A stretch of DNA of 64,000 nt, taken from assembly GCF_030323145.1 (NCBI RefSeq), contig NZ_CP100470.1, positions 4,133,001-4,197,000 of the forward strand. Reading direction: 5' to 3'. The notes under the pieces are model-generated. The model had not been told where the DNA came from and made no database searches. It saw nothing but the letters and a program-made list of their open reading frames with translations. This stretch comes from Mesorhizobium sp. C432A. Its GTDB lineage: Bacteria; Pseudomonadota; Alphaproteobacteria; Rhizobiales; Rhizobiaceae. Below, piece after piece: positions 43,858 to 53,186 of this stretch. Position 1 is the first letter of the stretch, and the number at the start of each line of letters is the position of its first letter. A program made the position numbers and the translations under genes.

Positions 43858-45323
43858 AACGCGGCCTCCTTCTGCAGCAAGGGTGTTGAATCGACCCATT
43901 CGTCGCCCAGAAGTTCGGGCGTGTCGTAGGCGATCAGATTGGCGAAGTGGGTTTCGACATCTTCGGCAAACAGCGATGCGGCGATGCCGCGGACCAGACG
44001 GTCGGCACCGGCGCTGACGGCTGGGATATCGCCGGAAACCTTGCCGTGCGTCAGCATGGCGGCGTCGTTGAAGCAGTGGATATGCGACAGCACCGGGCAG
44101 GAGCCGGGAACGCGTTCGCGAAATTCGAAGGCAGGACCTAGATCCGGCGCGTCCGACATGCCTGCACGCGGCAGCCCCATATCCGGCGTATATCGGCTAT
44201 CCGACCAGGTGCGGATATGTGGCGCGAGGGCTGCAAATTCCGGGCGGCCGTCGAAGTCATTTGAGAAGCCGGTTGCCGCGATCAGGAAATCGTAGCGCAT
44301 CGGACCTTGTGTGGTTTCGACCAGGAGGCTTCCCGCATCTTCCTTGACCGCGACGATGCCGCAGTCGAGAAAGAACCGAGCACTCGAATGCCGAGACACG
44401 CGAAGCGTCGATGAACGCGGCGGCGGCGTCTGGGTGGAGGCGGTGTAGTCGAAGAACTTCCACTTCCAGGCATCGGGCAATTCATGCATGCCGAGTACAA
44501 CACCCGGGCTGCCGATGCCGGTCAGCTTGTTGATGCGCGGCATCTCCTTGCGCCGGATCAACATGTCGACAGAGCCGGCGCCCGCCTCGAGTGCCGTTGC
44601 GGCATTATCCATGGAAGAGGCACCGGCGCCAATCACTGCCACACGCTTGCCTTTCAGCGCATCGAAATCGATGTCGTCGGCAGAATGGGCCCAATAGGCG
44701 CGATCGATGCCGTTGAGGAAATCGGGTACGGCAAAACCGCCCAAACCGGAGCGACCGGTGGCCAGAACGAGACGACGGGTGAGAACCCGGCCGGTTTCCG
44801 CGCCATCGATATCGATCGCAATCAGATCTCCAACAGGGGCTAGTCCGGTCATGCGCACGCTGTTGCGCACTGGCAGAGCAAGAACCTTGCGGTACCAGAC
44901 CAGGTAATCCATCCACTGGCCCTTGGGGATTTTGTCCAGCGACCGCCAGGCCTCAACGCCCCATTGCGCCGTGAACCAGGCGCGGAACGTCAATTGCGGC
45001 AGGCCGAGCGACGGACCGTTGAGCGTCTTCGGCGACCGGAGCGTTTGCATGCGGGCAAACGTTACCCACGGCCCTTCGAGCCCTGCCGGGGCCGCGTCAT
45101 AGGCGACGACATTGGTTATCCCCGTCAGCACCAGCTTTGCCGTGGCAGCAAGTCCACACATGCCGGCGCCGATCACCACGACGTCACGGACAGGAACACC
45201 ATCGTGCGAACGCGCGGGGACCCATGGCTTGGCAGGCAGTTCGAGGAAGTCGAGATCCTGCGCCAGCTGTGCTTCGAGCGCGGCAAGACCTGTCAAAATT
45301 GGCGCGGTGGGGGTATGCTTCAT
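43854..45323 (-). CDS. FAD/NAD(P)H-dependent monooxygenase
   Basis: 489 aa from ATG at 45323, overlapping the LysR stop (ATGA). Two Rossmann sites: VVVIGAGMCGLAATAKLVLT for FAD and RVAVIGAGASSMDNAATALE for NADPH; FLIAATGFSNDFDGRPEFAA is the linker of the flavin-containing monooxygenase group. It probably oxygenates a nitrogen or sulfur compound imported by the adjoining transporter. The substrate is not predictable from sequence. Confidence 0.82.
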   Translation of the reverse strand: MKHTPTAPILTGLAALEAQLAQDLDFLELPAKPWVPARSHDGVPVRDVVVIGAGMCGLAATAKLVLTGITNVVAYDAAPAGLEGPWVTFARMQTLRSPKTLNGPSLGLPQLTFRAWFTAQWGVEAWRSLDKIPKGQWMDYLVWYRKVLALPVRNSVRMTGLAPVGDLIAIDIDGAETGRVLTRRLVLATGRSGLGGFAVPDFLNGIDRAYWAHSADDIDFDALKGKRVAVIGAGASSMDNAATALEAGAGSVDMLIRRKEMPRINKLTGIGSPGVVLGMHELPDAWKWKFFDYTASTQTPPPRSSTLRVSRHSSARFFLDCGIVAVKEDAGSLLVETTQGPMRYDFLIAATGFSNDFDGRPEFAALAPHIRTWSDSRYTPDMGLPRAGMSDAPDLGPAFEFRERVPGSCPVLSHIHCFNDAAMLTHGKVSGDIPAVSAGADRLVRGIAASLFAEDVETHFANLIAYDTPELLGDEWVDSTPLLQKEAAL

Positions 45324-46291
45324 ATTCCCGTTCCGTGATTTGTGCCGGATGCAGGATCGGTCACCAATTGGCCAGCCAAGGCCGGATCGAGTTTCTTGAA
45401 GCCGACGATCGATCGTTGCGCCACCGCTTCGACCGCCTCCATCAACGCCTGCGCGACTGGACGAAGGGGACGTTTTGCGGCAGCCACAACCCCCCAATAA
45501 AAGAGAACGGTCGCGTCAATCGGGCGGATGGCGACCCCAGGCAAGGCCACGCCATAGGCGGTGAGGGGATCAATGACAGCGGCAACGCCGGTCCGGCGCA
45601 CAAGCTGCAACGCGCCATAGGCAGTATTCGTCCGGATCACTGGCCCGGTGTCGATGCCCCTGGCGGCCAATGCCTTGGAGACGTGCAGTTGGAAACGCAG
45701 CGGGTTGAGCAACGTAGCGACGCGACGGCCGGCAAAGGCCGAAAGCGGTATGACATCAAGTTCTGCCAGCGGATCGTCCTCCCGCACGGCGGCAACATCG
45801 GGCGCCGAATAGAGCCGCAGGACATCCAGACCGGGCGTATCGAGCGGCAGGCTTGAAAAGCCGATCTCGGCACGACCGCTGCGCACTTCCTGGGCGACGA
45901 TGGAGGGAAGAAACTGTCCGAGATGTGTCTCGTGCGGAAGCTCGACACCCTTGAGCTCGGCCATGGCCGTCGGGATTAGGCCAGTGCCGATCGCAGAGGT
46001 TGTGACAATCTGCAGGATCCGACCCCGGCCGGCGGCGATCATCTTGGCCCGCGCCGCGAGTTCGGTGAAGGACATCAGCAGTCGCCGCGCTTCTTCTTCA
46101 AATGCGACACCCTCTTCAGATAGCTGCACCCGTCGACCGACCCGGTGCAGCAATTCGAAGCCAAGTTCGGCCTCAAGATCCTGAATGGTGCGTGTCACCG
46201 CAGGTTGGGAACGCCCGAGCATGTCAGCCGCCTTGGTAATGCTGCCGCTGGCAGCAACCGCAAGGAAGGTCTGAAGGTCCCGAGTTTCCAT
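45320..46291 (-). CDS. LysR-type transcriptional regulator
   Basis: 323 aa. The N-terminal helix-turn-helix METRDLQTFLAVAASGSITK and KAADMLGRSQPAVTRTIQDL is standard, followed by a LysR substrate domain. It heads the minus-strand operon and its stop overlaps the monooxygenase ATG, so it is co-transcribed with the genes it probably controls. It is divergent from the opine-type dehydrogenase at 46523 across 231 bases and may regulate that gene as well. Confidence 0.88.
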   Translation of the reverse strand: METRDLQTFLAVAASGSITKAADMLGRSQPAVTRTIQDLEAELGFELLHRVGRRVQLSEEGVAFEEEARRLLMSFTELAARAKMIAAGRGRILQIVTTSAIGTGLIPTAMAELKGVELPHETHLGQFLPSIVAQEVRSGRAEIGFSSLPLDTPGLDVLRLYSAPDVAAVREDDPLAELDVIPLSAFAGRRVATLLNPLRFQLHVSKALAARGIDTGPVIRTNTAYGALQLVRRTGVAAVIDPLTAYGVALPGVAIRPIDATVLFYWGVVAAAKRPLRPVAQALMEAVEAVAQRSIVGFKKLDPALAGQLVTDPASGTNHGTGI

Positions 46292-46522
46292 CTTCTCCCT
46301 ACATGTGAAATCCGTATGATTGACATCGTCTCATTCATTTTTGATATATGTCAAGCGGAAACTAATGTTCACAGCGGCGCTTGCCGGCTCAGAGCCGGAG
46401 CCCTTGATCGAAACAGCTGGGGGCAACCGACGTGACTCCAATTCGAACCTCGTGATGAAAAAACTTGTAGGCGGGGACGGCAAGGATTCTCGAACCATAA
46501 AGCCTGCAACAGGAGGAATGTT

Positions 46523-47593
46523 ATGCGCGTGAGTATTCTGGGCGCCGGAGCAATTGCCTATGGCCTTGCGGCCTATTTGGCACAATCGGGACACTCGCCA
46601 ACGCTTTGGTCACCGTCGGGACACCGCACCAGAACGTTGGCTACTGGCGAATTATTGAAGGCGACGGGGGATATCGAGGCGACGGTGCCGGTGCGCATTG
46701 CCAAGGATTGTAGAGATGCTATCGACCACGCGGACGTGGTGGTGATCGCGCTTCCGGCTTACGGCCACAAGATGGTGATGGACGCCGCCGTCCCTCATCT
46801 GGCAGATGGAATTCCGGTCATCATCAGTTCGCACAGTTCGTTCGGGGCGCTGTATCTCTCCAAGCGGTTGGCCGAACGCAAAGTCAGGTTGCCGATCGTC
46901 GTTTGGGGCACAACACTACTGACTGGTCGCCAACTCGGATCAACCGAAGTCAATGTCACTTCCATTCGCCAGAAGCTTGATGTTGCGACGCTGCCTTTCG
47001 ATGCGCTCGACCAAGGGTACGAGCTTTGCACGGCCTTGTTCGGCGATCGTTTCGTCAAGCGGGATGGTCTGCTGGCGATTGCGCTCAGCAACCTCAATCC
47101 GCAGAACCATCTGGGAATTGCCCTTCTCAATCTCACACGCATGGAGAAGGCCGAGCAGTGGAGCCAGGGGGGAAATGTCACTCCTGCCGTTGGCCGCTTT
47201 ATCGAGGCTCTGGATGCCGAACGGTTGGCCATAGCTGCCCATTTCGGTATCGCGGTTCGTACCGTCCAGGAACATTTTTCATTGTCGTTTCATGTGCCCA
47301 TGAGCACTGTTTCGGACATGAACCAGGAGATGGATCGTCAAGGTCGGGGCGGGTTTGGCCCGACAACTATCGAAAGTCGCTATATTCTTGAGGACGTTCC
47401 GTTCGGCTTGTTGCCGACGGCAGTCCTTGCGAAAATCAGCGGAAATCCGGCCATACTCCATGAATCCGGAATTTCCATCTTGTCGGCGGCTTATGGCCGG
47501 GATCTCAAGGGAGATAATGATATTCTTCCTGCGCTCGGCATCGAGGAAATGACAAAGGCGGATCTTGAAACCCTTTGCCGCAAGGGGTTTTAA
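46523..47593 (+). CDS. Octopine/nopaline-type opine dehydrogenase
   Basis: 356 aa; ATG follows AGGAGGAATGTT. The N-terminus MRVSILGAGAIAYGLAAYLA is an NAD(P) Rossmann motif; VIISSHSSFGALYLSKRLAE and the C-terminal helical domain (LSNLNPQNHLGIALLNLTRM) match the NAD/NADP octopine/nopaline dehydrogenase family. The His in the NLNPQNH region is the usual catalytic dyad site. It joins an amino acid and a keto acid, or splits the product. It lies among amino-compound uptake genes, so opine-like substrates from plants are plausible. Confidence 0.82.
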   Translation: MRVSILGAGAIAYGLAAYLAQSGHSPTLWSPSGHRTRTLATGELLKATGDIEATVPVRIAKDCRDAIDHADVVVIALPAYGHKMVMDAAVPHLADGIPVIISSHSSFGALYLSKRLAERKVRLPIVVWGTTLLTGRQLGSTEVNVTSIRQKLDVATLPFDALDQGYELCTALFGDRFVKRDGLLAIALSNLNPQNHLGIALLNLTRMEKAEQWSQGGNVTPAVGRFIEALDAERLAIAAHFGIAVRTVQEHFSLSFHVPMSTVSDMNQEMDRQGRGGFGPTTIESRYILEDVPFGLLPTAVLAKISGNPAILHESGISILSAAYGRDLKGDNDILPALGIEEMTKADLETLCRKGF

Positions 47594-47731
47594 CAGCTTC
47601 CAGTGCGCTGTAGCCCAGCTGCAGTGAATATTCTGCCAGCCCGGCATCGGCAGAGTCCTTGGCCGCAAGCAGCGTCTCTGCCCGATCAGGAAGGATGATT
47701 GAAGCGACGAGCGCGTTGCGGGATCAGGGCC

Positions 47732-48424
47732 CTATCCATCGGTGTTGGGTGGCATAGGCCTCATTGCCAACCATTGCTCATGCGACATCGTTGGCAGGTC
47801 AAACTGGTGGCGGGTGGTCGAATAACCGTGTCCACCCATTCTGCCGACGGCGTCTAGCGCGAGTTGATCGATATAGAAACGCTCTTGGTCAACAAGATCC
47901 TCACGAATGTGCATCCGCATAACTTGACCAAGGACAATCTCGCGCGACTTACCCAGGCCAAGCGTCAAATGTCGGCGGCATTCGAAGGCTATAGGCGCTT
48001 CGAAAATGTAGGGGCATTGGACCGTCTCACCGGGCGCAGGCGTCAGCCCGGCCTCGGCCAGTTCGTCAATGTGGGAAGGAAATGGGACGGCACAGACGTT
48101 CATGGCGTCAACCAGCGCATGGTCCACGATGTTGACTGTGAATTCCTCAGTCAGTCGGATGTTGAGCGTCGTATCCTTGAAGGACATGTCATTATGGTTC
48201 TCCACACCCAGGGCTAGGATTGGAGGATCGGCCGAGAGGCAATTGAAGAAGCTGTAGGGCGCAGCATTGACAGTCCCGTCGGGGTGTCGTGTGGTCACCA
48301 GAGCGATTGGCCGAGGCACCACTGCCCCGATCAGCAGCTTGTAGCGTTCGCGTGCCGAGATGCGGGCGAAGTCGATGCTCACGTGGCTCCGCTGCCCCAC
48401 CGGCTCGGGCTGGGGGTTGAGCAT
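47732..48424 (-). CDS. Flavin reductase domain protein (FMN-binding split barrel)
   Basis: 230 aa; ATG follows AGGAGGATATA. Family stretch: YKLLIGAVVPRPIALVTTRH and AAPYSFFNCLSADPPILALG bind FMN. It supplies reduced flavin to a monooxygenase or acts as a reductase itself. It lies 39 bases from the GntR gene on the same strand, so the two are probably co-transcribed; the end is convergent with the opine-type dehydrogenase. Confidence 0.84.
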   Translation of the reverse strand: MLNPQPEPVGQRSHVSIDFARISARERYKLLIGAVVPRPIALVTTRHPDGTVNAAPYSFFNCLSADPPILALGVENHNDMSFKDTTLNIRLTEEFTVNIVDHALVDAMNVCAVPFPSHIDELAEAGLTPAPGETVQCPYIFEAPIAFECRRHLTLGLGKSREIVLGQVMRMHIREDLVDQERFYIDQLALDAVGRMGGHGYSTTRHQFDLPTMSHEQWLAMRPMPPNTDG

Positions 48425-48463
48425 TATATCCTCCTGAATTTTGCCAAGCTGCTTGAGAGTTGG

Positions 48464-49144
48464 TTACCCTGCCTGAGCGTATGTGCTCAGGATGGAGCGA
48501 ACGTCGGGCTCAGTTTGATCGCTGATTTGCGCCCGAGCCTCGAGTGCCTCGAGATGGTGTTCCATCGCATGCATGGCGCGCTCGGGATTGTGTTGGCGCA
48601 GCGCCTGAATGATTTCGACGTGTTCGTCGACGCCGCACTGATCGGAGTGCGGACGGCTGTACAAGGCTAGGATCAGCGAACAGCGCGATACAATCTCGCT
48701 GACATAACGGGTCAGCGGCTTCGATCCCGTGAGTTCGGCCAGCAGAATGTGGAATTCGCCCGCCAGCCGTATCGATAATGGTCCGCTCGTGTTTACTGCG
48801 TCCCCTTCAAGTTTGACGTGGGCCTCAAGTGCCGCAAATTGAGCGGGTGTGATCTTTCGCGAAAGCCGGTCCACTACCTCGCGCTCCAGGCAGCGTCGTA
48901 GGGAAAATATATCTAACGCTTCCTCGAGCGTCGGTTCGGCGACGCAGGCTCCGCGATTATTCCTGACCTCCACCAGGCCTTCGGCACTCAGTCGGACAAG
49001 CGCGTTTCGTACGCTGGTCCGGCTAACGCCGAACTGCTCGCCGATCGCGTCTTCGGGCAATTTCATACCGGGGCGAAGCGCCTGCTCAATGATGGCGCGA
49101 CGCAGCGACAAGTAGACGTTTTCGGCTCGACTCGATTTGGTCAT
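48464..49144 (-). CDS. GntR-family regulator with FCD domain
   Basis: 226 aa; ATG follows AGGGGGATGCG. Winged helix: LRRAIIEQALRPGMKLPEDA and GVSRTSVRNALVRLSAEGLV. The FCD domain follows with the ligand or metal His in RLAGEFHILLAELTG and AMHAMEHHLEALEARA. It is divergent from the amidohydrolase at 49315. TNGT-N2-ACNA-like motifs typical of this regulator group lie in the gap and before the Dpp operon. Confidence 0.86.
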   Translation of the reverse strand: MTKSSRAENVYLSLRRAIIEQALRPGMKLPEDAIGEQFGVSRTSVRNALVRLSAEGLVEVRNNRGACVAEPTLEEALDIFSLRRCLEREVVDRLSRKITPAQFAALEAHVKLEGDAVNTSGPLSIRLAGEFHILLAELTGSKPLTRYVSEIVSRCSLILALYSRPHSDQCGVDEHVEIIQALRQHNPERAMHAMEHHLEALEARAQISDQTEPDVRSILSTYAQAG

Positions 49145-49178
49145 CGCATCCCCCTAAGCTCCCGCAACTTATCGATCA

Positions 49179-49231
49179 AGACATATTTTTGTCAATATGG
49201 GATACGATTTATCTTGAAATAGGTATACAAT
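49179..49231. promoter_or_regulatory. Operator-like elements between GntR and amidohydrolase genes
   Basis: AGACATAT (49179-49186), GGGATACGAT (49199-49208) and GTATACAAT (49223-49231). The second and the complement of the third occur again before the binding-protein gene at 50659, and the first before the second binding-protein gene at 61807. They fit FCD/GntR-type half-sites. Likely targets of the adjacent regulator. Confidence 0.5.
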
Positions 49232-49314
49232 TATGCGGTAGTTGCGTACACGGAACTGCAGGCGGTCGTCGCCGTGCCGCAGACGATAGGCTGCCTCTGG
49301 GAGGAGCGCCCCGC

Positions 49315-50505
49315 ATGACAACCAATTTGTTGATTAGAAATGTGCGCCCGATGGCTGGCGCCAATGTCGATATTCTTATTGAAAATGGCCGCATTACCCG
49401 CGTCGAGCCGGAGCTTTCACCTTTGGGAGGGCTGGTGGAGGACGGCGGAGGTCGCATCGTCGTTCCGGGCTTGGTCGAAGCGCACACCCACCTCGATAAA
49501 TCGATGATCGGAATGGCGTGGTATCGCAATGAAGTCGGCCCTCGCTTGATAGACAAGATCGACACCGAGCGTGAAGCCAAGATCCGCTTGGGTATCGATC
49601 CGGTCCGCCAGTCGCGTCGACAGGCGCTTGCCTCAGTGGCGCAAGGCACCACCCATATTCGTAGCCACGTCGATATCGACACCGTGCACGGCCTTGCCGG
49701 TGTAGAGGGCGTAATGCGCACTCGTGACGAGCTACGAGACCTCGTCGATATTGAGATCGTCGCCTTTCCTCAAAGCGGTATGATGATCCGGCCTGGCACT
49801 GTCGAACTTATGCGACGGGCGTTGGAAATGGGCGCCGAGGTGGTCGGCGGGCTGGACCCTGCTGGGGTTGATCGCGATCCCAAAGGGCACCTCGATGCAA
49901 TTTTCGACCTCGCTCAACGCTTTGGCCGGCCCATAGATATCCATTTGCACAAAGCGGGAGAGCTTGGCGCCTTTTCGCTCGAGCTCATCATCGAACGCAC
50001 CCGTGCACTCGGCATGCAGGGAAGGGTGGCAGTCAGCCATGCCTTCTGTCTCGGCATGCACGATGCCGACTATGTCGGCCGACTAATCGACGAGTTGGCG
50101 AAGCTTTCGATCCATATTCTTACCACCGGGCCGGCATCGCAGCCGTCGCCTCCGGTCGCCAAATTGCGCTCTGCTGGAGTGGTCGTCGGCGCCGGAAATG
50201 ACGGCATCCGTGACATCTGGGGACCTTACGGCAGTGGTGACATGCTGGAACGCGCGATGTTTGTCGGCTTGCGCAACAATTTTCGCCGCGACGATGAACT
50301 CGAATGGGCCCTCGACGTCTGCACGCGCGGCGGTGCTGGAGTTCTTGCGCTGGAAAGGTACGGACTCATGCCCGGCTGCTGGGGGGACATGGTTTTGGTG
50401 GAAGGCGAGACACTCGCCGATGCGGTCGTGTCCCACCGGCCGCGCGCGTTGGTCGTCAAGCGCGGCAAGATCGTCGCGCGAGGCGGGGTTGCGGTGCAGA
50501 CCTAA
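49315..50505 (+). CDS. Amidohydrolase, cytosine deaminase-like
   Basis: 396 aa from ATG at 49315 (GGAGGA upstream). The metal-dependent TIM-barrel hydrolase motifs are intact: VVPGLVEAHTHLDKSMIGMA, IDIHLHKAGELGAF, VAVSHAFCLGMHD and the late Asp in GAGNDGIRDIWGPYG. It resembles CodA-type deaminases of cyclic ureas, pyrimidines and related heterocycles. It is followed by a Dpp-type transporter under a similar promoter, so it probably acts on the imported compound. Confidence 0.85.
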   Translation: MTTNLLIRNVRPMAGANVDILIENGRITRVEPELSPLGGLVEDGGGRIVVPGLVEAHTHLDKSMIGMAWYRNEVGPRLIDKIDTEREAKIRLGIDPVRQSRRQALASVAQGTTHIRSHVDIDTVHGLAGVEGVMRTRDELRDLVDIEIVAFPQSGMMIRPGTVELMRRALEMGAEVVGGLDPAGVDRDPKGHLDAIFDLAQRFGRPIDIHLHKAGELGAFSLELIIERTRALGMQGRVAVSHAFCLGMHDADYVGRLIDELAKLSIHILTTGPASQPSPPVAKLRSAGVVVGAGNDGIRDIWGPYGSGDMLERAMFVGLRNNFRRDDELEWALDVCTRGGAGVLALERYGLMPGCWGDMVLVEGETLADAVVSHRPRALVVKRGKIVARGGVAVQT

Positions 50506-50538
50506 CCTGCGCCAGTGAGCACAAAATCTTATATCACA

Positions 50539-50589
50539 GGGATACGATGTCTAAATTAGATTGTATACGATAATGTAATATGTCTATAC
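50539..50589. promoter_or_regulatory. Operator-like elements before the Dpp-type operon
   Basis: GGGATACGAT (50539-50548), ATTGTATACGAT (50560-50571) and TATGTCTATAC (50579-50589). TTGTATACGA fits TNGT-N2-ACNA. The first two recur at 49199-49231 and the complement of the third occurs at 61743, so the three promoters may form one regulon. Confidence 0.5.
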
Positions 50590-50595
50590 AAAAAA

Positions 50596-50625
50596 GGCCC
50601 CGTGCCTTTCGAGGCAACCTAGGCC
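50596..50625 (+). other. 5-prime leader hairpin with TTCG loop
   Basis: TGCCT-TTCG-AGGCA (50603-50616) is a stable UUCG-type tetraloop stem, and GGCC at 50596-50599 can pair with GGCC at 50622-50625. It lies in the leader of the binding-protein gene at 50659 and could affect mRNA stability or translation. Confidence 0.35.
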
Positions 50626-50658
50626 CCAGGGAACAATAAGCAACGAGAGGAGCAACCA

Positions 50659-52236
50659 ATGTCATTCAACAGGCGTACATTTCTGCAGATCGGGTCAGGC
50701 GCGTTAGGGCTCGCCATAACCGATGCTACCTTCACCAAGTTTGCCTTTGCCGAAGGGGCGGCGGGCACATTGCGAGTGGCTATCGCCAAGCCTGCGGGCA
50801 ATCTCGATCCGCAGAGCCACTACGCGATCTGGGCCATTCAGGACCTGATGTTCGATCCGCTGGTGCGGTACGGCAAGGGCGGCCAGATCGAGCCTTGCCT
50901 TGCGACCGACTGGAAGATCGAAGACGGCGGCAAGACACTGCACCTTACATTGCGCAAGGGGGTCACTTTCCAGGACGGCACAGCGTTCGATGCAGCCAGC
51001 TGCAAGTGGAATCTTGAGCGCTGGCTGGGACTCGATCAGTTCAGCTGGATGAACTGCTCCAAGTATTTTCAATCACTGGAGGTGGTCGATGACCACCAAG
51101 TGGCCCTTCATTTCAAGGAGCCGCCGCTGGCGCTCATGCAGGAGCTTTCATACACGCGGCCGCCGAGGTTCCTTAGCCCCAAATCGGTCGATGCGAATGG
51201 CAAATTTGTCGAACCCGTCGGCACCGGGCCTTGGCGTCAAATTAGCGCTGACGATACACAAAGTGTTTTCGAGCGCTACGACGGCTACTGGGGCGACAAG
51301 CCGACTTATCAACGTCTCGAAGCCAAGGTCATCCCTGATCCGCGCGCGCGGGTTGCAGCCCTGCGCGCTGGCGAGATCGATCTCGTCGGCGGGTTTTGGA
51401 TCGCGCCGCTGACCCCCGTTGAGGCAAAGCAACTCGAGGCCGCAGGGCTCAACGTGGTCATCGATCCCGGCAACGTCACACTGGTGATGGCTTTCAATCC
51501 CGATCGCACCGAAGCGCTTAAGGATCCGCAAGTGCGCAAGGCCATCAGCATAGGGATCGATCGCGCGGCGATTTCCCAGGCGCTCTACCAAGGCTTTGCC
51601 CGACCGGCGGGCAACCTGTTCTCCGATGCATTGCCATTTGCTGGCACCCAGCATGATGCCCCAGTTCGCGACGTTGCGGCCGCATCAGCGCTCCTGGAGA
51701 AGGCGGGTTGGACGGGTGGGCCCGTGCGTTCCAAGGACGGCACGCCACTGACGCTTGAGATTGTTGTCAGTCCCGACGCCGTTCCCGGCTCTCGCGTCGT
51801 GGCCGAAGTCATACAATCCGAGATGAAGGAAATCGGCATCGATTTGATCGTCCGCTCTGTCGACCACGCTTCCAAGCACACCGACATGCTCGAACGGAAA
51901 TACGATCTCGGCTTCTTCTTGACCTATGGGGCTCCTTACGATCCGTTCGGCACGGTGGTGGCCTTGTGCCTCTCGACCTTCAACAACGATGTCGAAGGCA
52001 AGCTGTTCACCGATCCGGCCAACCTGGACCCGCTGATCAACGCGGCGACGGCGGCAACCGGGGATCAGATCGCGCCATCGATCCAAAAGGTTTACGACTG
52101 GCTGCGTGACAACGACGCGATAGCGCCGTTGGTTTACGTTCCCAGCATCTGGGCGCACTCCAAGCGGGTCCAGGGCTTCACCAGCCCGGTCACCGAATAC
52201 GACATGCCATACGAAAATATCGTGCTGGCCGAGTAG
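50659..52236 (+). CDS. Peptide/nickel-type ABC binding protein (Dpp family)
   Basis: 525 aa. A Tat-type signal (MSFNRRTFLQIGSGALGLAI) is followed by the family-5 solute-binding fold: PAGNLDPQSHYAIWAIQDLM, LTLRKGVTFQDGTAFDAASC and PQVRKAISIGIDRAAISQAL. It captures the substrate in the periplasm for the four transporter genes downstream. It is paralogous to the binding protein at 61807 (shared WNLERWLG/WNLKRWLG and GAPYDPFGT/GAPYDPHGT). The likely ligand is a heterocyclic or amide compound rather than a peptide, given the amidohydrolase upstream. Confidence 0.88.
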   Translation: MSFNRRTFLQIGSGALGLAITDATFTKFAFAEGAAGTLRVAIAKPAGNLDPQSHYAIWAIQDLMFDPLVRYGKGGQIEPCLATDWKIEDGGKTLHLTLRKGVTFQDGTAFDAASCKWNLERWLGLDQFSWMNCSKYFQSLEVVDDHQVALHFKEPPLALMQELSYTRPPRFLSPKSVDANGKFVEPVGTGPWRQISADDTQSVFERYDGYWGDKPTYQRLEAKVIPDPRARVAALRAGEIDLVGGFWIAPLTPVEAKQLEAAGLNVVIDPGNVTLVMAFNPDRTEALKDPQVRKAISIGIDRAAISQALYQGFARPAGNLFSDALPFAGTQHDAPVRDVAAASALLEKAGWTGGPVRSKDGTPLTLEIVVSPDAVPGSRVVAEVIQSEMKEIGIDLIVRSVDHASKHTDMLERKYDLGFFLTYGAPYDPFGTVVALCLSTFNNDVEGKLFTDPANLDPLINAATAATGDQIAPSIQKVYDWLRDNDAIAPLVYVPSIWAHSKRVQGFTSPVTEYDMPYENIVLAE

Positions 52237-52248
52237 AGGGAGGGCGTT

Positions 52249-53184
52249 TTGATCCACTTCATCAGCAAGAGGCTGAAGCACTCCCTCGTACTGCTGTTCA
52301 TGGCGTCTCTGGTTTGCTTTACCCTGGTTGTTTCGGCTCCGGGAAATGTCGCTGTTCTCATCGCTGAACTCAGAGGAGCAGTCGCAACACCGGGTTATGT
52401 CGAAAAGGTTGCCGAAGAGATCGGACTGCATAAGCCGCTGCTGATGCGCTACGCGGGTTGGCTTGGCGATGCAGTCCGAGGAGATTTTGGCATCTCTTAC
52501 AGAACGGGCCAGGAAGTCAGTGCGGACTTGCCAAAGCGCATGTTGGTCACCGGTACCCTTATCGGTGGCAGCGGCGTGGTTGCGACCCTGCTCGGCCTGG
52601 CTCTCGGATTCCTGGGTGCCTTCTGGCCCTACAGACTGCCGGACCGCGTTTCGCGCGGTTTGGCTCTTCTCGGCGCATCGACACCGACATTCTTCGTCGG
52701 TGCGCTGATGATCTATGGATTCTCCGTCACCTTTCAGCTCTTTCCATCCTTCGGCTTCGGCGGTCCGGAAAGTTGGGTGCTGCCATGGGTCACTGTCGCG
52801 GTGCTGCCCGCCGCCGTGCTCAGCCGTGTCGTTCGTGTGGGACTGGAAGAGGCTATGGCCAGCCCCTTCGTGTTGACGGCCAAAAGCAAAGGTCTGGGAC
52901 GGACCGCCATCCTGTTCCGGGACGCGCTGCCAAACATCATACCTGTGTTCATCAATGCACTGGGAACCCAGGTCGGCCTGATGACCGCAACGGCTATCAT
53001 CGTTGAACCGCTGTTCGCCTGGCAGGGCGTGGGCGACTACTTTCTCCAAGGCGTGAAGTTCCGGGACTTCATGGTCGTGCAGGCCTGCCTGTTGATCTTC
53101 CTCGCCTTCTTCATCGTGGTGAATCTGATCGTAGATCTCGCAGTTCTGATGACCGATCCCCGTATCCGGCGCCAATGGAGCTGA
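52249..53184 (+). CDS. Dpp-type ABC permease, DppB-like
   Basis: 311 aa from TTG after GAGGGAGGG. Six helices; the long periplasmic loop between the first two (KVAEEIGLHKPLLMRYAGWL) and SYRTGQEVSADLPKRMLVTG are typical of DppB. The EAA-like loop is ASPFVLTAKSKGLGRTAILF. Starts 12 bases after the binding-protein stop. Closely resembles the partial permease at 63398. Confidence 0.87.
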   Translation: MIHFISKRLKHSLVLLFMASLVCFTLVVSAPGNVAVLIAELRGAVATPGYVEKVAEEIGLHKPLLMRYAGWLGDAVRGDFGISYRTGQEVSADLPKRMLVTGTLIGGSGVVATLLGLALGFLGAFWPYRLPDRVSRGLALLGASTPTFFVGALMIYGFSVTFQLFPSFGFGGPESWVLPWVTVAVLPAAVLSRVVRVGLEEAMASPFVLTAKSKGLGRTAILFRDALPNIIPVFINALGTQVGLMTATAIIVEPLFAWQGVGDYFLQGVKFRDFMVVQACLLIFLAFFIVVNLIVDLAVLMTDPRIRRQWS

Positions 53185-53186
53185 CC

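Noticed and set aside
51685..53175. A 496-codon minus-strand open frame
   Set aside because: Antisense to the binding protein and DppB-like permease; Gln/His/Arg-rich with no motifs.
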